From Quercus robur (taxonomy: Eukaryota; Streptophyta; Magnoliopsida; Fagales; Fagaceae): a stretch of 64,000 nucleotides of DNA. Both the position numbers and the translations under genes were made by a program. Under the pieces are notes generated by a model that saw nothing but the letters and a program-made list of their open reading frames with translations, searched no databases and was not told where the DNA came from. How positions within the stretch are numbered: the first letter of the stretch is position 1; every line of letters starts with the position of its first letter. Below are positions 20,182 to 44,770 of the stretch, one piece after another. Location: contig NC_065543.1 of the NCBI RefSeq assembly GCF_932294415.1, positions 41,996,277-42,060,276 on the forward strand. The letters are read 5' to 3'.

Positions 20182-23100
20182 ATGGACCATCACCACCATC
20201 ATCATCATCAACAACAATGGCGTCCCATGCCAATTCCAGGTAACATCTGCCCCACCTGCTCAAATTCCCACTTCCCATTTTGCCCTCCCTTCAATCAAAT
20301 TCAAAACCCTAGACCCCCATTCGACCCGCACCTTTTGCCCACGGGTCCGCCCCGCTCGCCGTGGCATAGAAACCCTAGCTTAGATAGAGAACCCTACAAT
20401 CAATTTCAATTACAGCAGTCTTACAGTAATGGATTCGCAAATGAGTATGATAGGAACTCTAAAAGACCTAGGGTTGATGATATGCAATCTAATAATCAGA
20501 ATTCTGTTGGGGTTTCTTCTGATATTGAGCGTAGGTTGAAGCTAATTCGTGATCATGGTAGCTCATTGGGTGGACCGATGCTGGGGATGAATAATCACGA
20601 AACCAATAGATATGTTCAAGAAAGTTTAGGTTTTGATGGGAATTATGGGAAATTTGATGGTTCTTGGGAGAGTAGGAGTGAATTGGGACCAATGGGTGTT
20701 AGGAATATGGAGATGAATAATTTCCATGACCCGAGGTTTGGTCCCGGTGATAGAGTAGGGCAACCATATATGCAGAGTAATAGGAATGGGTTTCTCAATG
20801 AAGAAGAATTTGTGCATTCGTCTAGATATGGGATTAATAATGTGGATCAGGCGCCTCCTCCTCCTCCTCCTCCGCATATATCTCAGCGCGTGCCACCTTA
20901 TCCGGGTTCTGAAGTTCCTAATGATCATTATCATAATACCCATAATCCGCAATGGCGTCAAGTTAGTGATTCTGTGCCAGAAAGTGAATTGAGGTATTCT
21001 CATATGAACAATTGGCATGGACCAAGTGTTATGTACCCTGAACAAAGAGGCAGTGTTGCAATGGATAATTGTGGTCCTAAAAATCAGCAGCAACAACAAC
21101 CCTATGGAATGCAGTATCCTGTTGATACGAGACAGCCACTTGATGTTGGTTTTCAATCAAAAGATGGCAATCGTGGTCCAATTCGGCATCATAGTATGCC
21201 TGGAGTTACTCAACATGGTGCTCCAAATCTGAATGAGCGTGGAGGATACTTTCAATCACCTTCTGGTGGTAGCATGGTTTTTGAAAATACGGGTCAAACG
21301 GAGGCTACTCGGTTTTATAGTGGGCAGCCTCCTATTCCAGCTTCTCCACCACCACCTCTTCCTTTTGACCCGACATTTCGCCCTTCTTCAGAGTTGAAAG
21401 CATACTCTTCACCACCTAAAACAACTGCTTCTCTTTTTCCTGTTGCTGTTAGTTCATCGGCCATGGTGCCTACATCTTATCAACCCATTCCCAAGGCCCA
21501 CTCTTTGAGCCCACCACCCTATTACCATAATAAACCTCTTATGCATGCTTCCACTGGCTTTTTTTCAGAGGTATGGTTGCCTTGTGACATGTGTTTTGTA
21601 TTTTCAGCACTGCCCCTTGACTCATCTCTTTACTCTTTACTTCTAAGAAATCTCAAACGATCCACTGAATTTTTTCTAAGCAGGCTGTGGGGGATGGGCA
21701 ACCTTTTTCTCTAAAGCAATTATCTTCAGATAAGCCAAAAGTTATTGATGCTTCCCACTTATTTAAGCGGCCACATCGAGCTACCCGCCCTGATCATATT
21801 GTGATAATCCTTCGAGGGCTTCCAGGTATCTTATTTTGATTGTGCACTTTTATGCATCTTTTGCTAGTTTCATTACTAGACTTTGAGGAATGATGTTGCT
21901 GTAATTCTGTAAAGTTAATAATGATTAATATACTCTGTAAATTTTGTGAATACTTGTTCTTCATCTGTAAACAAATGTTGTTTTAATCTTAATCCTTTTT
22001 TTTTTTAAAAAAAAAAAATTTATTTTCTTCTGTATTATTTAACAAAACTCATACCTCGTGTGTGTGTGTGTGAGAAAATTTGTCTTCATTTCCAGTCAAC
22101 CAAGTCTCCAAGTTTATGAATCATATTATGGAAAACTTGTTGCATTTCTCATACTTTCAGGTAGTGGGAAGAGCTACTTAGCAAAGATGTTACGTGACCT
22201 TGAGGTGGAAAACGGTGGTCATGCTCCACGTATTCATTCTATGGATGATTATTTCATGACTGAGGTTGAAAAGGTTTGTTGTTGGCTTTTTTTGTCTGTT
22301 TGATTATCAATATAGAATCATTTGAGTTCTAGCTTGTAATTATTTAGGAGTGGTTCAGATGCACACATGGTACATTTGATATCTCTCCTCTTTTGAATAA
22401 AATCATTTTCTTAACTTAAAACAAGAAGGAGTCCCTTCATGCCTTTTGTTTTGTAAGGTTTAAACAATATAGAATATATACTTACCAAAATATATAATAT
22501 ATTAGTAAGATTTTTTTTTTCTGCCCTGAAGATTGAGGAAGGTGATGCTTCAAAGAGTTCTGTTAGAGGCAAGAAACCAATAATGAAGATGGTGATGGAG
22601 TATTGTTATGAACCTGAAATGGAGGAGGTATGCATTTTGTTTTGTCTGGAACATTGTTTCAACATGTAAAACTTACCAATGCATATGAATAGATTGGCAA
22701 ATCAAGTTCTCTGAGGTTTATTTTTAACTATTACCATTGTCATTTCTTCCCCCAATTCCTTTTTTTCCCTATCATGAGAGATGGTTTTACATCCTCAAAC
22801 TGTTGATATTTTCACTTGTCTGTTAATGCAAGTAATCACTGATATCTATTAAGCACTTGCCTCCAAATGATGTATTGTGTATATGCATGTGGGTTTGTGC
22901 GTCTAAATGTATATTTCTTTATATTTTCTCAAATACTAATGCAATATACGACAGGCATATCGTTCAAGCATGTTGAAAGCATTCAAGAAGACCCTTGAGG
23001 AGGGGGGTTTCACCTTCATTATTGGTAAGCATTTTCTATTCTAAATCTCTGATTAATTCGAAGATTAAATAATTATAGCATTGTTTAATTTTTTTATCAC

Positions 23101-26100
23101 TTCCATTCTTTATGGTATGGGTATCTCTAAGTTAGTTGCTTTATTGAGAGTTTAGAAGATGTAATTACTTCATTTTCTGTTTTAAATCTTGTACTCAATT
23201 TGGTGACGTCATGTCCTCTTATTTAATTATGTTGACGTGGTTCCTACTAGTCATATTAAATTACTTGGTTTTGATGCTAGTGCTGGCACCAAGCCATAGG
23301 CTTTTATGAATTTATCTCCTGTAGAGCACAGGTGTATATAGATATGCCTAATAATTCAAGAAAGTGAAATATTTTTCTGTTTTCTTTAAAAAAAAATTTC
23401 GACCTTCGGCATAGATATAAGATAAAGGAATTAAAGGTATAAATGGTTCTGCTGGTTATGCTGGCTTGTTTCAGCATTCAATAAGTTCAATAATATAGTT
23501 TGATTATAGATAAAGTGGTGATGCAGTGCCCATGCACTGCCTTCATTTTCACTAACAACGGATGCAGTTTTCTTCGGCTATTGACCCTTTTGTTGGTGGT
23601 ATGTGTGCTTCGTCTTAGTGGATGACCGCAATCTGCGGGTAGCTGATTTTGCTCAGTTTTGGGCAATTGGAAAGGTATACCCTCAATTCTCTCTTTTTAA
23701 CAACCTCTGCCATGTGTTCTGAAGTGAAGACTCAATAAAATTGAAATACACCCAACATAGCGTGGATGGTAGCTTATGTTTCATGTACCTTAGCTGATTT
23801 TACTGTTGATATATACTTTCTTACTTTGACTTTATCTGGAATGGTTGTTAGAGGAAATTACTGATGTGCCCAGTCTGTGAATATGGGCTGTTTTACTTTT
23901 ATTTATTTTTATTTTTTATTTTGGAAATTGGTCAAAGTGAGTTTATTGTAGTTATGGTTGTGTTAATGTTTTCAATGCTGTAATATTCACAAGTTCTGTT
24001 TTCTATCAATGGTCTTCCTGGATAAATCTTTTTATTATACTAAAAGGTTTTATTCAAGTTAAATAGGAGACTTACATTCCTGTTTGGGGACACATAAAAT
24101 GAGCCTTATATGGTTTGTCCCGACCTCAAGTTTTGCATCTGATCCATAATTTTCTGCACAAAATAATTCTTTGCATAGTTCTGTAAAAACCATACCTGAA
24201 AATCAGTGCTTGCTCTCAGCAGTTCTCCTTCTTAGATATTTTCCCCAATGACTAATTTTCAGCCACTAGAAAAATCACACATGCCTTACACTGTACGTGT
24301 TTGAGATGTTAGGAATGACTTATGAGTGAGTTATGAAAAGTCCCTGTGGCAGTGTGTCAGGTGTAAGGTGGATTGTGCTGGTGGTACTTGTTTTGCCAAG
24401 CTTACTTGTGTAGTTTTCAGTGTCTTGTTTGTGTGTAAGGTCTCGGTGTGCTTGTGAGCTGTCATATTTTGAGGAAGGTGTTCTTGTATGTTATTGTGAA
24501 TTGCTAATTGGGTACTTTTGACTTTATAGTAAATAGTGCATTTTGTCTTTTGGCATTCTTCACAGTCTTACACAACAAATCATATTGTCCAGTCTTGATA
24601 TGGTGAATTGTAGTAGATGAAATTGTTTGGTTACATTTTAAACGAGAAGAAGTAATAAAAATAGATTTTGTATTGCATTGTTGCATGGTGTTGGGTCTTG
24701 TTATAATTAACCTAGTTATTGGTATTTTGCTGTGCATGAATTTGTTTTGGCTCAAAATTTGCAATGCCTAGCTGCCCTTTGGCCTTTTTTTTCTTCTTAA
24801 ATTTGGTGTGGCTAGTCAAAGATTTGGTTGAATCTGATAACTATACTTTAAGAAAAATTGATGACAAAATTTCAATGGTTTTTTGTCCCTTGCCAAAATA
24901 TTAGAAAATTTGGTTGAATTTTCATACAAAAGGATGCATCTTCCTGTACATGTCTTCATGCTATTCGATGCAAGCAGCTACCTTGAATTCTGTTTCGCCT
25001 AATGTTTTATTTCTTTTCCAAACTATATGATAATGCTGTTTGCATGTGTTGTTTATTAATCATAAGATGGTGGGAGTTGGTGAATATTCAAGGAACTATT
25101 GTCTATGTGAATATCTTTGCCTGTTATAAGGAAGCTGATCCATGCAGGCACCAAATATGAGAATTTTTCATTTACTGTTTCCATCTGGAAACCAATGTTC
25201 TTTCTACTGCTATTTCCTACTAGTGTGTTTCTATGTCTTTGAGGATGGTTGAAGCAGTGGTAGCTTGTGGTGTTATTATTTTATTATTTGCTTCACTCAT
25301 TGCTCCCTTTCTTCTTTATTGCCAGAGTTCGGGTTATGAAGTTTACATATTAGAAGCTACATATAAGGACCCTGCGGTAAGTTTGTGTTACTTGACAGTT
25401 ACTAGTTTGGTTTATCACCATTTTAAATTATCCTTCATTCACTGCATGATATTGTCATTCAATGTTTGGTTCTATTATGTCCAGTGCAAGAATTTCAGTT
25501 CGTATTCTTGCCAGTCAAATTTCCTGTTGAAATTGGCATACATTTTATTAGGTGGCATCCTGCATGTAAAGTCTGTTTAAATGATGCTCTAGCGCAAGAA
25601 TGGTCTAGTGGTTCAATTGTGTTGCTTGCTTTTTCCTGGTCTTGGTAAAAGGTGTCTTTTTTGGGGTCCTAATGATGGCATTTAGTAATTCTCTGTATGA
25701 AGTAGAAAAACTTATCTCAAAATTGAGGAATGATTTTATTTGTATTTTTTTGTTTTTGGATTTTAGGGCTGTGCAGCTAGGAATGTGCATGGTTTTACCC
25801 AAGATGATGTTGAAAAAATGGCCAGGCAATGGGAGGAAGCTCCATCTTTGTACTTGCAACTTGATGTCAAGGTTTGTTGTAATAATGGTCTCAGTTTTTG
25901 TTTTGGGGTGGGTAAAAATATTTAATGGAATTCAGATGAACTTAACTAGTTTGGTCATTTTTAATAGAAGAAAATGCTGTATTCTGTTAGTTAGTGCACT
26001 AACCGAAGAAGTTTGAAGATTTTTAAGAAACAATTTGTGGTTGCTTCGCTACTTGGATATTGATGCTGTATTTTTGCTGTCTTGACAGACATTATTCCAT

Positions 26101-29100
26101 GGGGATGACCTGAAAGAAAGTGGAATTCAAGAGGTAACTGAGTATTACTTACCTTCTTTTATTCTTTATTAAAAATATAATTTTTTTAGCATATATTCTG
26201 GTGTGAAATGCTTGAATAGCTAAAACATGCCCATCAATTCTACCAAATGTAAATGAAAATTTATTTTCATTAGTTTTGTTGATTATTATATTATCAAGTG
26301 AAACACCATACAAGGCATGATTCTCATTATAATACACACATTCACTGAGCTTTGGGTCTCCCGACCCCCCCTCTCTCCCTATCTATTTCTATACTTGTTG
26401 CAGGCTGATGGAGGTATATTATTGTCAAATTCTATGAGAGATATATCAGAGATGGGTGGCCAATTATGACTTTCACTTTTATATTGGGATATTTTCCAAT
26501 GAGCTATAGCTCAAGTGGCACTTCCTCCTTTCATAATTATGGGATTGAGGGTGAGGTTATTGGTTCAAGAACCACAGGTTGCATGTGCAACTTAACAATA
26601 AAGAAGCCTTGAGGCCCTCAAACCATGTAGCATGGACTTTTAAAATTATTATGGCCTTTAGGGCTGTTATAGTCATCTCAATCTGGACCAATCAAAATTA
26701 GTTTCCATACCACTCAAGATTTGTTGGTATGAATTTAAAGCTTTCTTCACTTTTATTTATACAGAATAGTTGGTGCTTATATTCAGTGCAATCTTTCTGA
26801 CAGATTATTTGTTTTGCTGTATAATTTATAGGAATAGTTTAGCCTTTTAAGGAAAAAAATTGTAAAATCTACTCTGTTTTTGTATCTAAATATGAGCTAT
26901 AGCCTCTCATTGTTTAGTGTTGTGCTTCTTATTAATTAATTTCCTATGGGATAGGGAACTTTTTAGTCAGTGTTTTAATTGCTTTGATCTAAGATTCATT
27001 TTGCATGTAATTCTGGCAGGTAGAAATGGACATGGAAGATGAGGATGTTGATGGAAATTTATCTGGACTGCAAGAAAGAATGCCTGAGAATAACATAGTA
27101 CCTCCTCTAGGAGAAGATACACCTGATGGTATGCATCAATCCTTGGCTTTATACCTTACATAATATTGATTTTATCTGATATGGTTTGACTCGGGGGTTG
27201 TATGTATCTCTATTTGTGTGTTTTCCATAGTATTACTGCCTCTGCATTTATATGCATTTAGCAAGTATACTTTTGTATCTTTAACGCCACTCTTTGCTTT
27301 ACACTTAGAATCCTTATAATAGATTCTTTAAAAGTGTGTCTATTTCTTATGTGCCTTTTTCCTGTATAATGTTTGAGCTTGCATTAAGGCTGGGTTGGAT
27401 TGATCCGGTTAGGTAAGAATGAATTTTACACAAATGTTCCATAATTTTTCTTTCTTGACTTGTTTTCCATAAAAAAATTCGCTTTTGTTAATATATCTCT
27501 AACCACATTTGACATAAGAAGAAATCAAGGAATGTGGATGTGGAAGATCTACAATTAAAATTGAAAAGGATAAAAAGGAAAAAAAAAAAAAAATCAAGAC
27601 ACTCATTGAAAACAAGGATTGTGTCATGCCAGTTGGAGTTAGCATTGTCTATATTGATTATTCTTTTTTTCACCTCCCCTTTTCCTTTTGTTTTTAATGT
27701 TTAAGCTTGGTTAAGGCTGGGTCAGCTGGGTAAATGATGAACTTTATACGTCTAGGTATGATTTGATCTCTAATGAGTGTGCTTGTTCATTATTCTGTAC
27801 TATCAAATTTAAATTCTAATTCCTTCTCAAAAAAAAAAAAAAAAAATCTAATTGTTTGTTGTTTACTTTTTAGAATGTCCCCTAGGCAAGTACCAAATTT
27901 TTTATAGAAGAAATATCTAATACTAATATTGCAAAATCCTTCTCCGCATTGTACAAATACAGAAGTCATTGCTTAATTCATTGTTCTTAAATCCATTAAG
28001 GACTGACTGTGATAAAAAAAATATTATTAATGTGCTTGAGTATTTTAATCTTTAGATTCTTCAAAGGATGGGAATAGATGGGACTCTGAAGGAGACCATC
28101 TGACGGAAGAAGTGAAAGAATTAGGTAGGAGTAAATGGTCAGATGATTTAGATGAAGAAGATACTGAAAGAACTGAACGTGTGAAAGGTAATGTAAATGC
28201 TCTTTCTGGATTGATTCAAGCATATGGCAAGGGTGCAAAATCTGTACGTTGGGCTGACAAGGTATTTTGTTTTTAGTTAGTGCTATTAGTTTTTACCACT
28301 TTAGATTACATATGAATGTTCATGTATTTTGCTTGATCATAATTTTAAACTGATTCATAATTTTAAACTGATTCTCACTATTTTTAATATGCGCATGTTG
28401 GTATCTGGTGCATTTGTTATGTGTTTGAGAGAATTGAGAAACAGACATGGAAAACTTCAAATTTCTTTGACATTGTATTGTAACGCAATTAGGCTCTCAT
28501 AAGTGAGTTGTATATTGTTTTGGGTGAGTTAGTTAAGTAATATGCTAGTAGGTTTCAATAGTCAGTGGGGATATATGTTAGTTATTTACACTTGAATGAC
28601 TGTCATCTAAACTACAAACAACAGTTGGACATATATATGCCTATAAAATTACATCGTGAAATCAAAAATTAATTACAACATGGGTGCCGAATCAGACACA
28701 CGGTGTCTCCTATCTGATAGATTTATGACAAACTGATTTCCAGAAGCATCCAAATCAATGACTGCAGTGTCACCAGGCTGGTAATCTCCATGAAGGATTG
28801 CTTCAATCAAGACATATATCATGGTATATGTATCAAGATTACTGCCACCCAAATAGTGTTTTCCTCTATCTGGTCCCTGTCCGCACCAACAATAACTGTA
28901 TGATGCATATGTGCAGATATAAGATATGATTTCTCTCTGGAATCTAGTTCTTGAGTATCTTTTGTGATGTGATAGGTAGAATATGTTTACATTGTTGATT
29001 ATCCATGGTTGTTCATGGCTACCACCTTCGATTGCCTAAACATTTTTGATTATCTGTGGTGGTTCATGACTATCACCTTCAATTACCTATGCCATAGAGG

Positions 29101-30210
29101 CAGTCACCAGACTATATAGATCCTTTTGGATTTTAATTGGACATGTAGCAGTTCTATTGATGACAGTGTGGGTCAGCAACTAAATGGTTTTTTTGTTGAG
29201 AATGAGAGGCGGAGAAGAGATCAGTATGATTAAATTATGTACTGAGTTGTAATGTAACTAAATGGGAGTTTTATCTTCTGTGATGACTGGGTTAGCAACT
29301 AAATGGTTATTTTATCGAGAATGACATGTGCATGAGAGATCAATGTGATTAAATTAGGTACTGAGTTTTAATGTAAAGCTCATAACCATATGTTTGTATT
29401 GATGAATAAAATCATGATATATGGCTAAATGGACTTTGTGGTGGAACTATGTGGTGAGAGTTTACCCAAGGCACTTCAAAAATGAGAAATTAGTTGTGCA
29501 TTTGATGAATTGAGTGATTGGAGACTACATGAAGTGGTTAACTTGGAGGAATCTTAAGCATCTGAAGGCTTGTTCTCTATCTTCTTGAATTCTGCTGGAT
29601 GACTTCTAGGAACTGCAGCTATATCCCATTTGTGACAATGTTAAATTTCTACGCATGTTTTGGGGGGAATTTTGTTTGTTAATTGTGGCTCTGCAATTTT
29701 GATTGCCTCTGTATGTATAATTCTTTTGGTAAGTCTATTTTTTATTAGGCATTTTATCTTTTTTAAGTGTCAGTGAGAGATGTTTAAAAAATGGGATTGA
29801 TAGAGACCTATTTGAGGGATAATAGTGTTACTCTGTTCTAAGAGGTGAATATGTTATTTCACTTAAATAAAGGAATAAGGCTACAAATGTTTTGATTTTG
29901 ATTTTGCTTGTGTGCTTAGAAAGTAATTAGCCTCCTATCTGATTGCTTTGCATAATCCTGGTGGCTATCTATCCTAACAGCTGAAGGCTTCTTCTAATTA
30001 CTTTTGGTTTGGGTTTAGTTGCATGCCTACGCTTTTTAATTTTGCTGCTTGTATCTTTTGTTGCCCCACTACCCCCTCCACAGGTAGGCAACACTGGATT
30101 TTCTTTACATGCAACCAAGAAGGCAGATGTGTCATCTTTAGTGATTGGACCTGGCACTGGGTACAACTTGGTTAGTGACTATCTGGATTTTTTAGAAGAC
30201 TAATTTAAAC

Positions 30211-30241
<31 letters not shown>

Positions 30242-30625
30242 TTATATTCATATTTTTCTTTCTTTCGGGATAAGTTACTTTACTCCGCATTCTATCATGA
30301 AAATATCTGTTTTACACGAATGTGTACTTTTTGTGCTTGTAGCATAGAATATTTTTTTTTGCCATTCTTGTGTGTATTTTCTCTGCAAAAATAAATTACT
30401 ATTTCATTTCTTAATCGTAATTAGTTGTAAGCTTGCCATGTTTGCTTTCAACACTTGCAGAAGTCCAACCCATTACGTGAAGAAACCTCAGCACCAAGTT
30501 CTGGTGCTGGTGAGTCAAAGAGGCAGAGCATATTCCAAGAGCGATTACGTGCAGAGCGTGAATCATTTAAATTAGTTTTTGACAGAAGACGACAACGGAT
30601 TGGACTTGGTTTGGAGGAGGAATAA
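20182..30625 (+). CDS. YLPM1-like: YLPM1-like P-loop NTPase/kinase-like nuclear protein, 13 exons
   Basis: Exons: 20182-21570, 21684-21825, 22161-22273, 22532-22627, 22955-23024, 23619-23674, 25326-25376, 25767-25871, 26089-26133, 27020-27128, 28056-28261, 30084-30170, 30461-30625; phase closes to 877 residues. Exon 1 codes a low-complexity half with a His tract (residues 3-9), Met/Asn/Gln-rich sequence and proline runs (about 223-231). A P-loop domain follows: Walker A GLPGSGKS at 508-515, split between exons 2 and 3, then HSMDDYF (536-542), VDDRNLRVADFAQFW and GYEVYILEATYKDP. After this come an acidic region and a basic C-terminus (FDRRRQRIGLGLEEE). The layout is that of the YLP motif-containing protein 1 family, nuclear proteins with a polynucleotide-kinase-like fold; the biochemical role in plants is unclear. 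Two dead duplicates of its head lie upstream. All introns read GT-AG. Confidence 0.9.
26495..26645 (+). mobile_element. tRNA-derived SINE in YLPM1 intron 9
   Basis: Pol III-type internal promoter: A box TAGCTCAAGTGG at 26507-26518 and B box GGTTCAAGAACC at 26562-26573, at the normal spacing. It lies in the sense orientation within the intron between exons 9 and 10. The body continues to about 26640 (GCCTTGAGGCCCTCAAACC); no target duplication was resolved. Confidence 0.65.
28673..28888 (-). pseudogene. Clp ATPase (ClpD/ERD1-like) C-terminal fragment in YLPM1 intron 11
   Basis: On the minus strand an uninterrupted 71-codon frame ends in its own TAA. It includes EAILHGDYQPGDTAVIDLD and then ASGNQFVINLSDRR. 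From knowledge of the family this resembles the extreme C-terminus of chloroplast Hsp100/Clp ATPases, closest in pattern to ClpD/ERD1 (PGDTA-V-LD-GN). Nothing upstream on that strand continues the ATPase domain, so it is a captured or retroposed gene tail, antisense to YLPM1. Its open frame suggests a recent origin. The family call is by motif only. Confidence 0.55.
29172..29378. repeat. Diverged tandem duplication in YLPM1 intron 11
   Basis: Two copies of about 95 bases at a period near 118. Both carry AGCAACTAAATGGTT, a GAGAATGA segment, GAGATCA, TGTGATTAAATTA or TATGATTAAATTA, and GTACTGAGTT. They lie within the long intron before exon 12. Confidence 0.75.
30213..30237. repeat. (AT)n microsatellite in YLPM1 intron 12
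   Basis: Short AT dinucleotide run between exons 12 and 13 of YLPM1. Confidence 0.9.
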
Positions 30626-42451
<11,826 letters not shown>

Positions 42452-43239
42452 GGAGTATAGACTGAAAGGTTAGTCGCTGTGACATAGTCTTTTTTGATTG
42501 CAGCATTCTCTGAACATAAGTTTGTTTCTTTCTCTTTCTTCTTTGTATGAATCCGCAATGAATTCTACAGAGAGAGAAGTTTGCTACTGAGTTGATGAGA
42601 CAAATAGATTACAGTTCATATGTTCCAAACTAGTTGTACCCTATATTTTCCTTAAAAATTCTTAGAACTTATTCTGATTGTTCAATTTGTCCAGATTGGT
42701 GTAGTAACCAGTGGTAAGCATTAAAACAAAGGTCAAGTTGCTGGAGAAGTTACAATAATCATAGGCAAACTGTATATACAGCAACTCTGGCTTTGCAATA
42801 TTCATGGGGAAATGAGGTTGCAGGGTGGTAGATTATGTCATCGCAGATCTTCTGAAATATAACTTCAGTCTTATGCAGCATCCGGAGAACTAGTCTTATC
42901 TCCATTACATCTATTTAATTTGAATGTGTTAAACATCTACATGTCTTATACCTGTTCAAATAAGCTGTGACCTTGGTAGTATTATTTCAGTATCCTTTTG
43001 GCTTCAAATATAGGAGGGACATGCCTTAAGCAAAACATTCTTGCAGAAATTGCATCTCTTGGAGGTTGTAAATTTGAGTGGTTTTGTGTTAATAATTTAC
43101 CACAAATTAGAAATTTAAATTTATGTGGCGACTGATGTCCTAAATTGGAGACTGGATTTCTTTATTGAAGAGTGGATTGTTCCTGCTGGTTGATTCCTAT
43201 TTTGAGTTGCATTGCATAATCTTTCGCTCCAGCGTAGTT
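42452..43239. other. ICS 3' flank
   Basis: Sequence after the ICS stop, including its 3' untranslated region. No further gene is visible. Poly(A) signal not assigned. Confidence 0.45.
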
Positions 43240-43481
43240 CCATGAGCTAGTGTTGTAGGTTCAAATTGTTGACTTGGCTTTGTTTGAAATGGAAACTGCC
43301 AAGTTTTTTCATCTTTGGCTGGTTGACCGTCTTTCCACATTGGGTTCTGTTGAATTTTATTTCAAGTTCATTTTTAATTTGCTAAGCATCTCTGAACCTG
43401 GATGTTTTTGAATGAATTTAGCAGAAATAATAATCTAACTATTGCGTTGCTAATTTAAGTTAATCTTTCCCATGTGACTGA

Positions 43482-43615
43482 CTACTCCTGTATTAGCAGA
43501 AATATAATCTGAGAATTTATTTCAGATGCTTATATTAAGTAGTCAGAACTACTCCTGTATTAGCAGAAATATAATCTGAGAATTTATTTCAGATGCTTAT
43601 ATTAAGTAGTCAGAA
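43482..43615. repeat. Perfect 67-bp tandem duplication
   Basis: Units 43482-43548 and 43549-43615 look identical, both starting CTACTCCTGTATTAGCAG and ending TAAGTAGTCAGAA. Perfect identity indicates a recent event (or assembly duplication) inside the older duplicated block. Confidence 0.95.
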
Positions 43616-44339
43616 TTAATTATTTTTGGGTATATAGCCCATGGAATAGATGATAAAGCTACTCATTTTAGTTCCAGATTGGCTTATTTATGCCCATTAA
43701 GCAACCTAAATAAAATCATCTTCAAGCTCTATGGCTTGGCTTAGCTGCCATGATCTGGAGTCTATTTTGGGCAATACCTCTTTTAAGTTAGATTGCCCTT
43801 CCATTTAAGCCCTTTCAAATTTAACCTGTTAAACAAAAGCTCCATGCTATTGCTTAACCAGAACTCTTTCTTGACCATACTTAAAAATTCTATGAAAAGA
43901 ACCTTCGAATATTAAAGAAACATTTTTGCTATTTGACTTAGTAAAGGAATACGTCTAGCAACAGATCTAGTTAGTCAATTTTTTTGAACAACTTGTTGAA
44001 GTGCTAGGTTGTGAGTGGCATTAGTATTCATGTAAATGTGATGTTAACCATCACAATTTACCACAAGTTATGAAAAGAGAATAGTCCATGTCAAAGTTGC
44101 TTAATAAAGTACTATTAGCCAAAAAACAGGAAAATATTATTCTATAAAGAATGCAAATCTTCTCTCTGTGTCATCTCTCAAACATTTATAGAAAATAGAA
44201 ACAGCAAAGCCAATTAGAAAAATGATATTCTTTCCTCTTGAGTTGTCTACAACCTCTATTTTAACCACATGGTTTAGTTTTGTTTGAGATCCATATAGAT
44301 ATACATGTATACGTATCTCAACAAGGCTTATGCCCATCG

Positions 44340-44510
44340 CACTTGAGATGACCTGCAAAGTCTGTCGAGCTTACTTCAAAAGTCTTTGGTTTCATATCTT
44401 CTTTGTACATATTTCTAATTGGACCTCTAGATTGGAAAAAGAAGGCTCCATTCAACATCAAATCACCCTTTGAACTCCAATACCATGAGTTCCATTCACT
44501 CAGAGGGATA
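44340..44510 (-). pseudogene. Pectate lyase C-terminal pseudogene fragment
   Basis: On the minus strand: WNSWYWSSKGDLMLNGAFFF, then FAGHLKC, clearly related to the last exon of the live gene at 50485-50703 ([27 protein letters not shown]). Upstream exons are not present and the middle is diverged. It belongs to the duplicated 3' block. Confidence 0.82.
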
Positions 44511-44683
44511 GAATTTAAGCAACCTAAATAAAATCATTTTCATGCACTTAGTTTAGCCTTCCATGATCTAGATTCTACTTTGGGCAATGATTCTTTTAAG
44601 TTATATTAGCTAAATTTCCGCACGATGTATAGTGCAACTTATTATTAGTTTTCTCTAATATTTCAATAAGTTTTGGTAAGAAT

Positions 44684-44770
44684 CTTTTAGCTTAGCTGGT
44701 TGATATTTCATAATGTTTTTAATAGAGACATCTAGGCTTTAAATCCCCACCCTAACTATCGATGCATAAA
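44684..44770 (+). mobile_element. SINE-like tRNA-derived fragment
   Basis: A-box-like TAGCTTAGCTGG at 44688-44699 and B-box-like GGCTTTAAATCCC at 44735-44747, followed by an A-run at about 44768. Spacing fits Pol III promoters. It is a short degenerate copy. Confidence 0.55.

Larger units (their letters stand above)
43240..44510. repeat. Duplicate of pectate lyase 3' flank (copy 1)
   Basis: Sequence blocks here recur in the same order at 49500-50680: GTGTTGTAGGTTC, ATAATAATCTAACTATTG, TTGCTAATTTAAGTTAATCTT, ATCTGAGAAT, TTCTTGACCATACTT, GAAAATAGAAAC, then the pectate lyase last-exon homology. A third, shorter copy of one part lies at about 45650-45865. Copy 1 contains the 67-base tandem duplication; copy 2 contains an LTR insertion instead. 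Confidence 0.85.

Noticed and set aside
20626-21156. Long open frame on the minus strand
   Set aside because: It lies wholly antisense to YLPM1 exon 1, is composed of Arg/Ile/His low-complexity sequence and has no domain; it is a shadow of the biased composition of the sense exon.
26404-26413. Possible 10-base micro-exon in YLPM1 (GCAG before, GTATA after)
   Set aside because: Including it would break the phase between exons 9 and 10, which otherwise join cleanly.
26507-26573. tRNA gene (A and B boxes)
   Set aside because: No cloverleaf can be drawn: the acceptor stem and anticodon arm are missing, so a SINE fits better.
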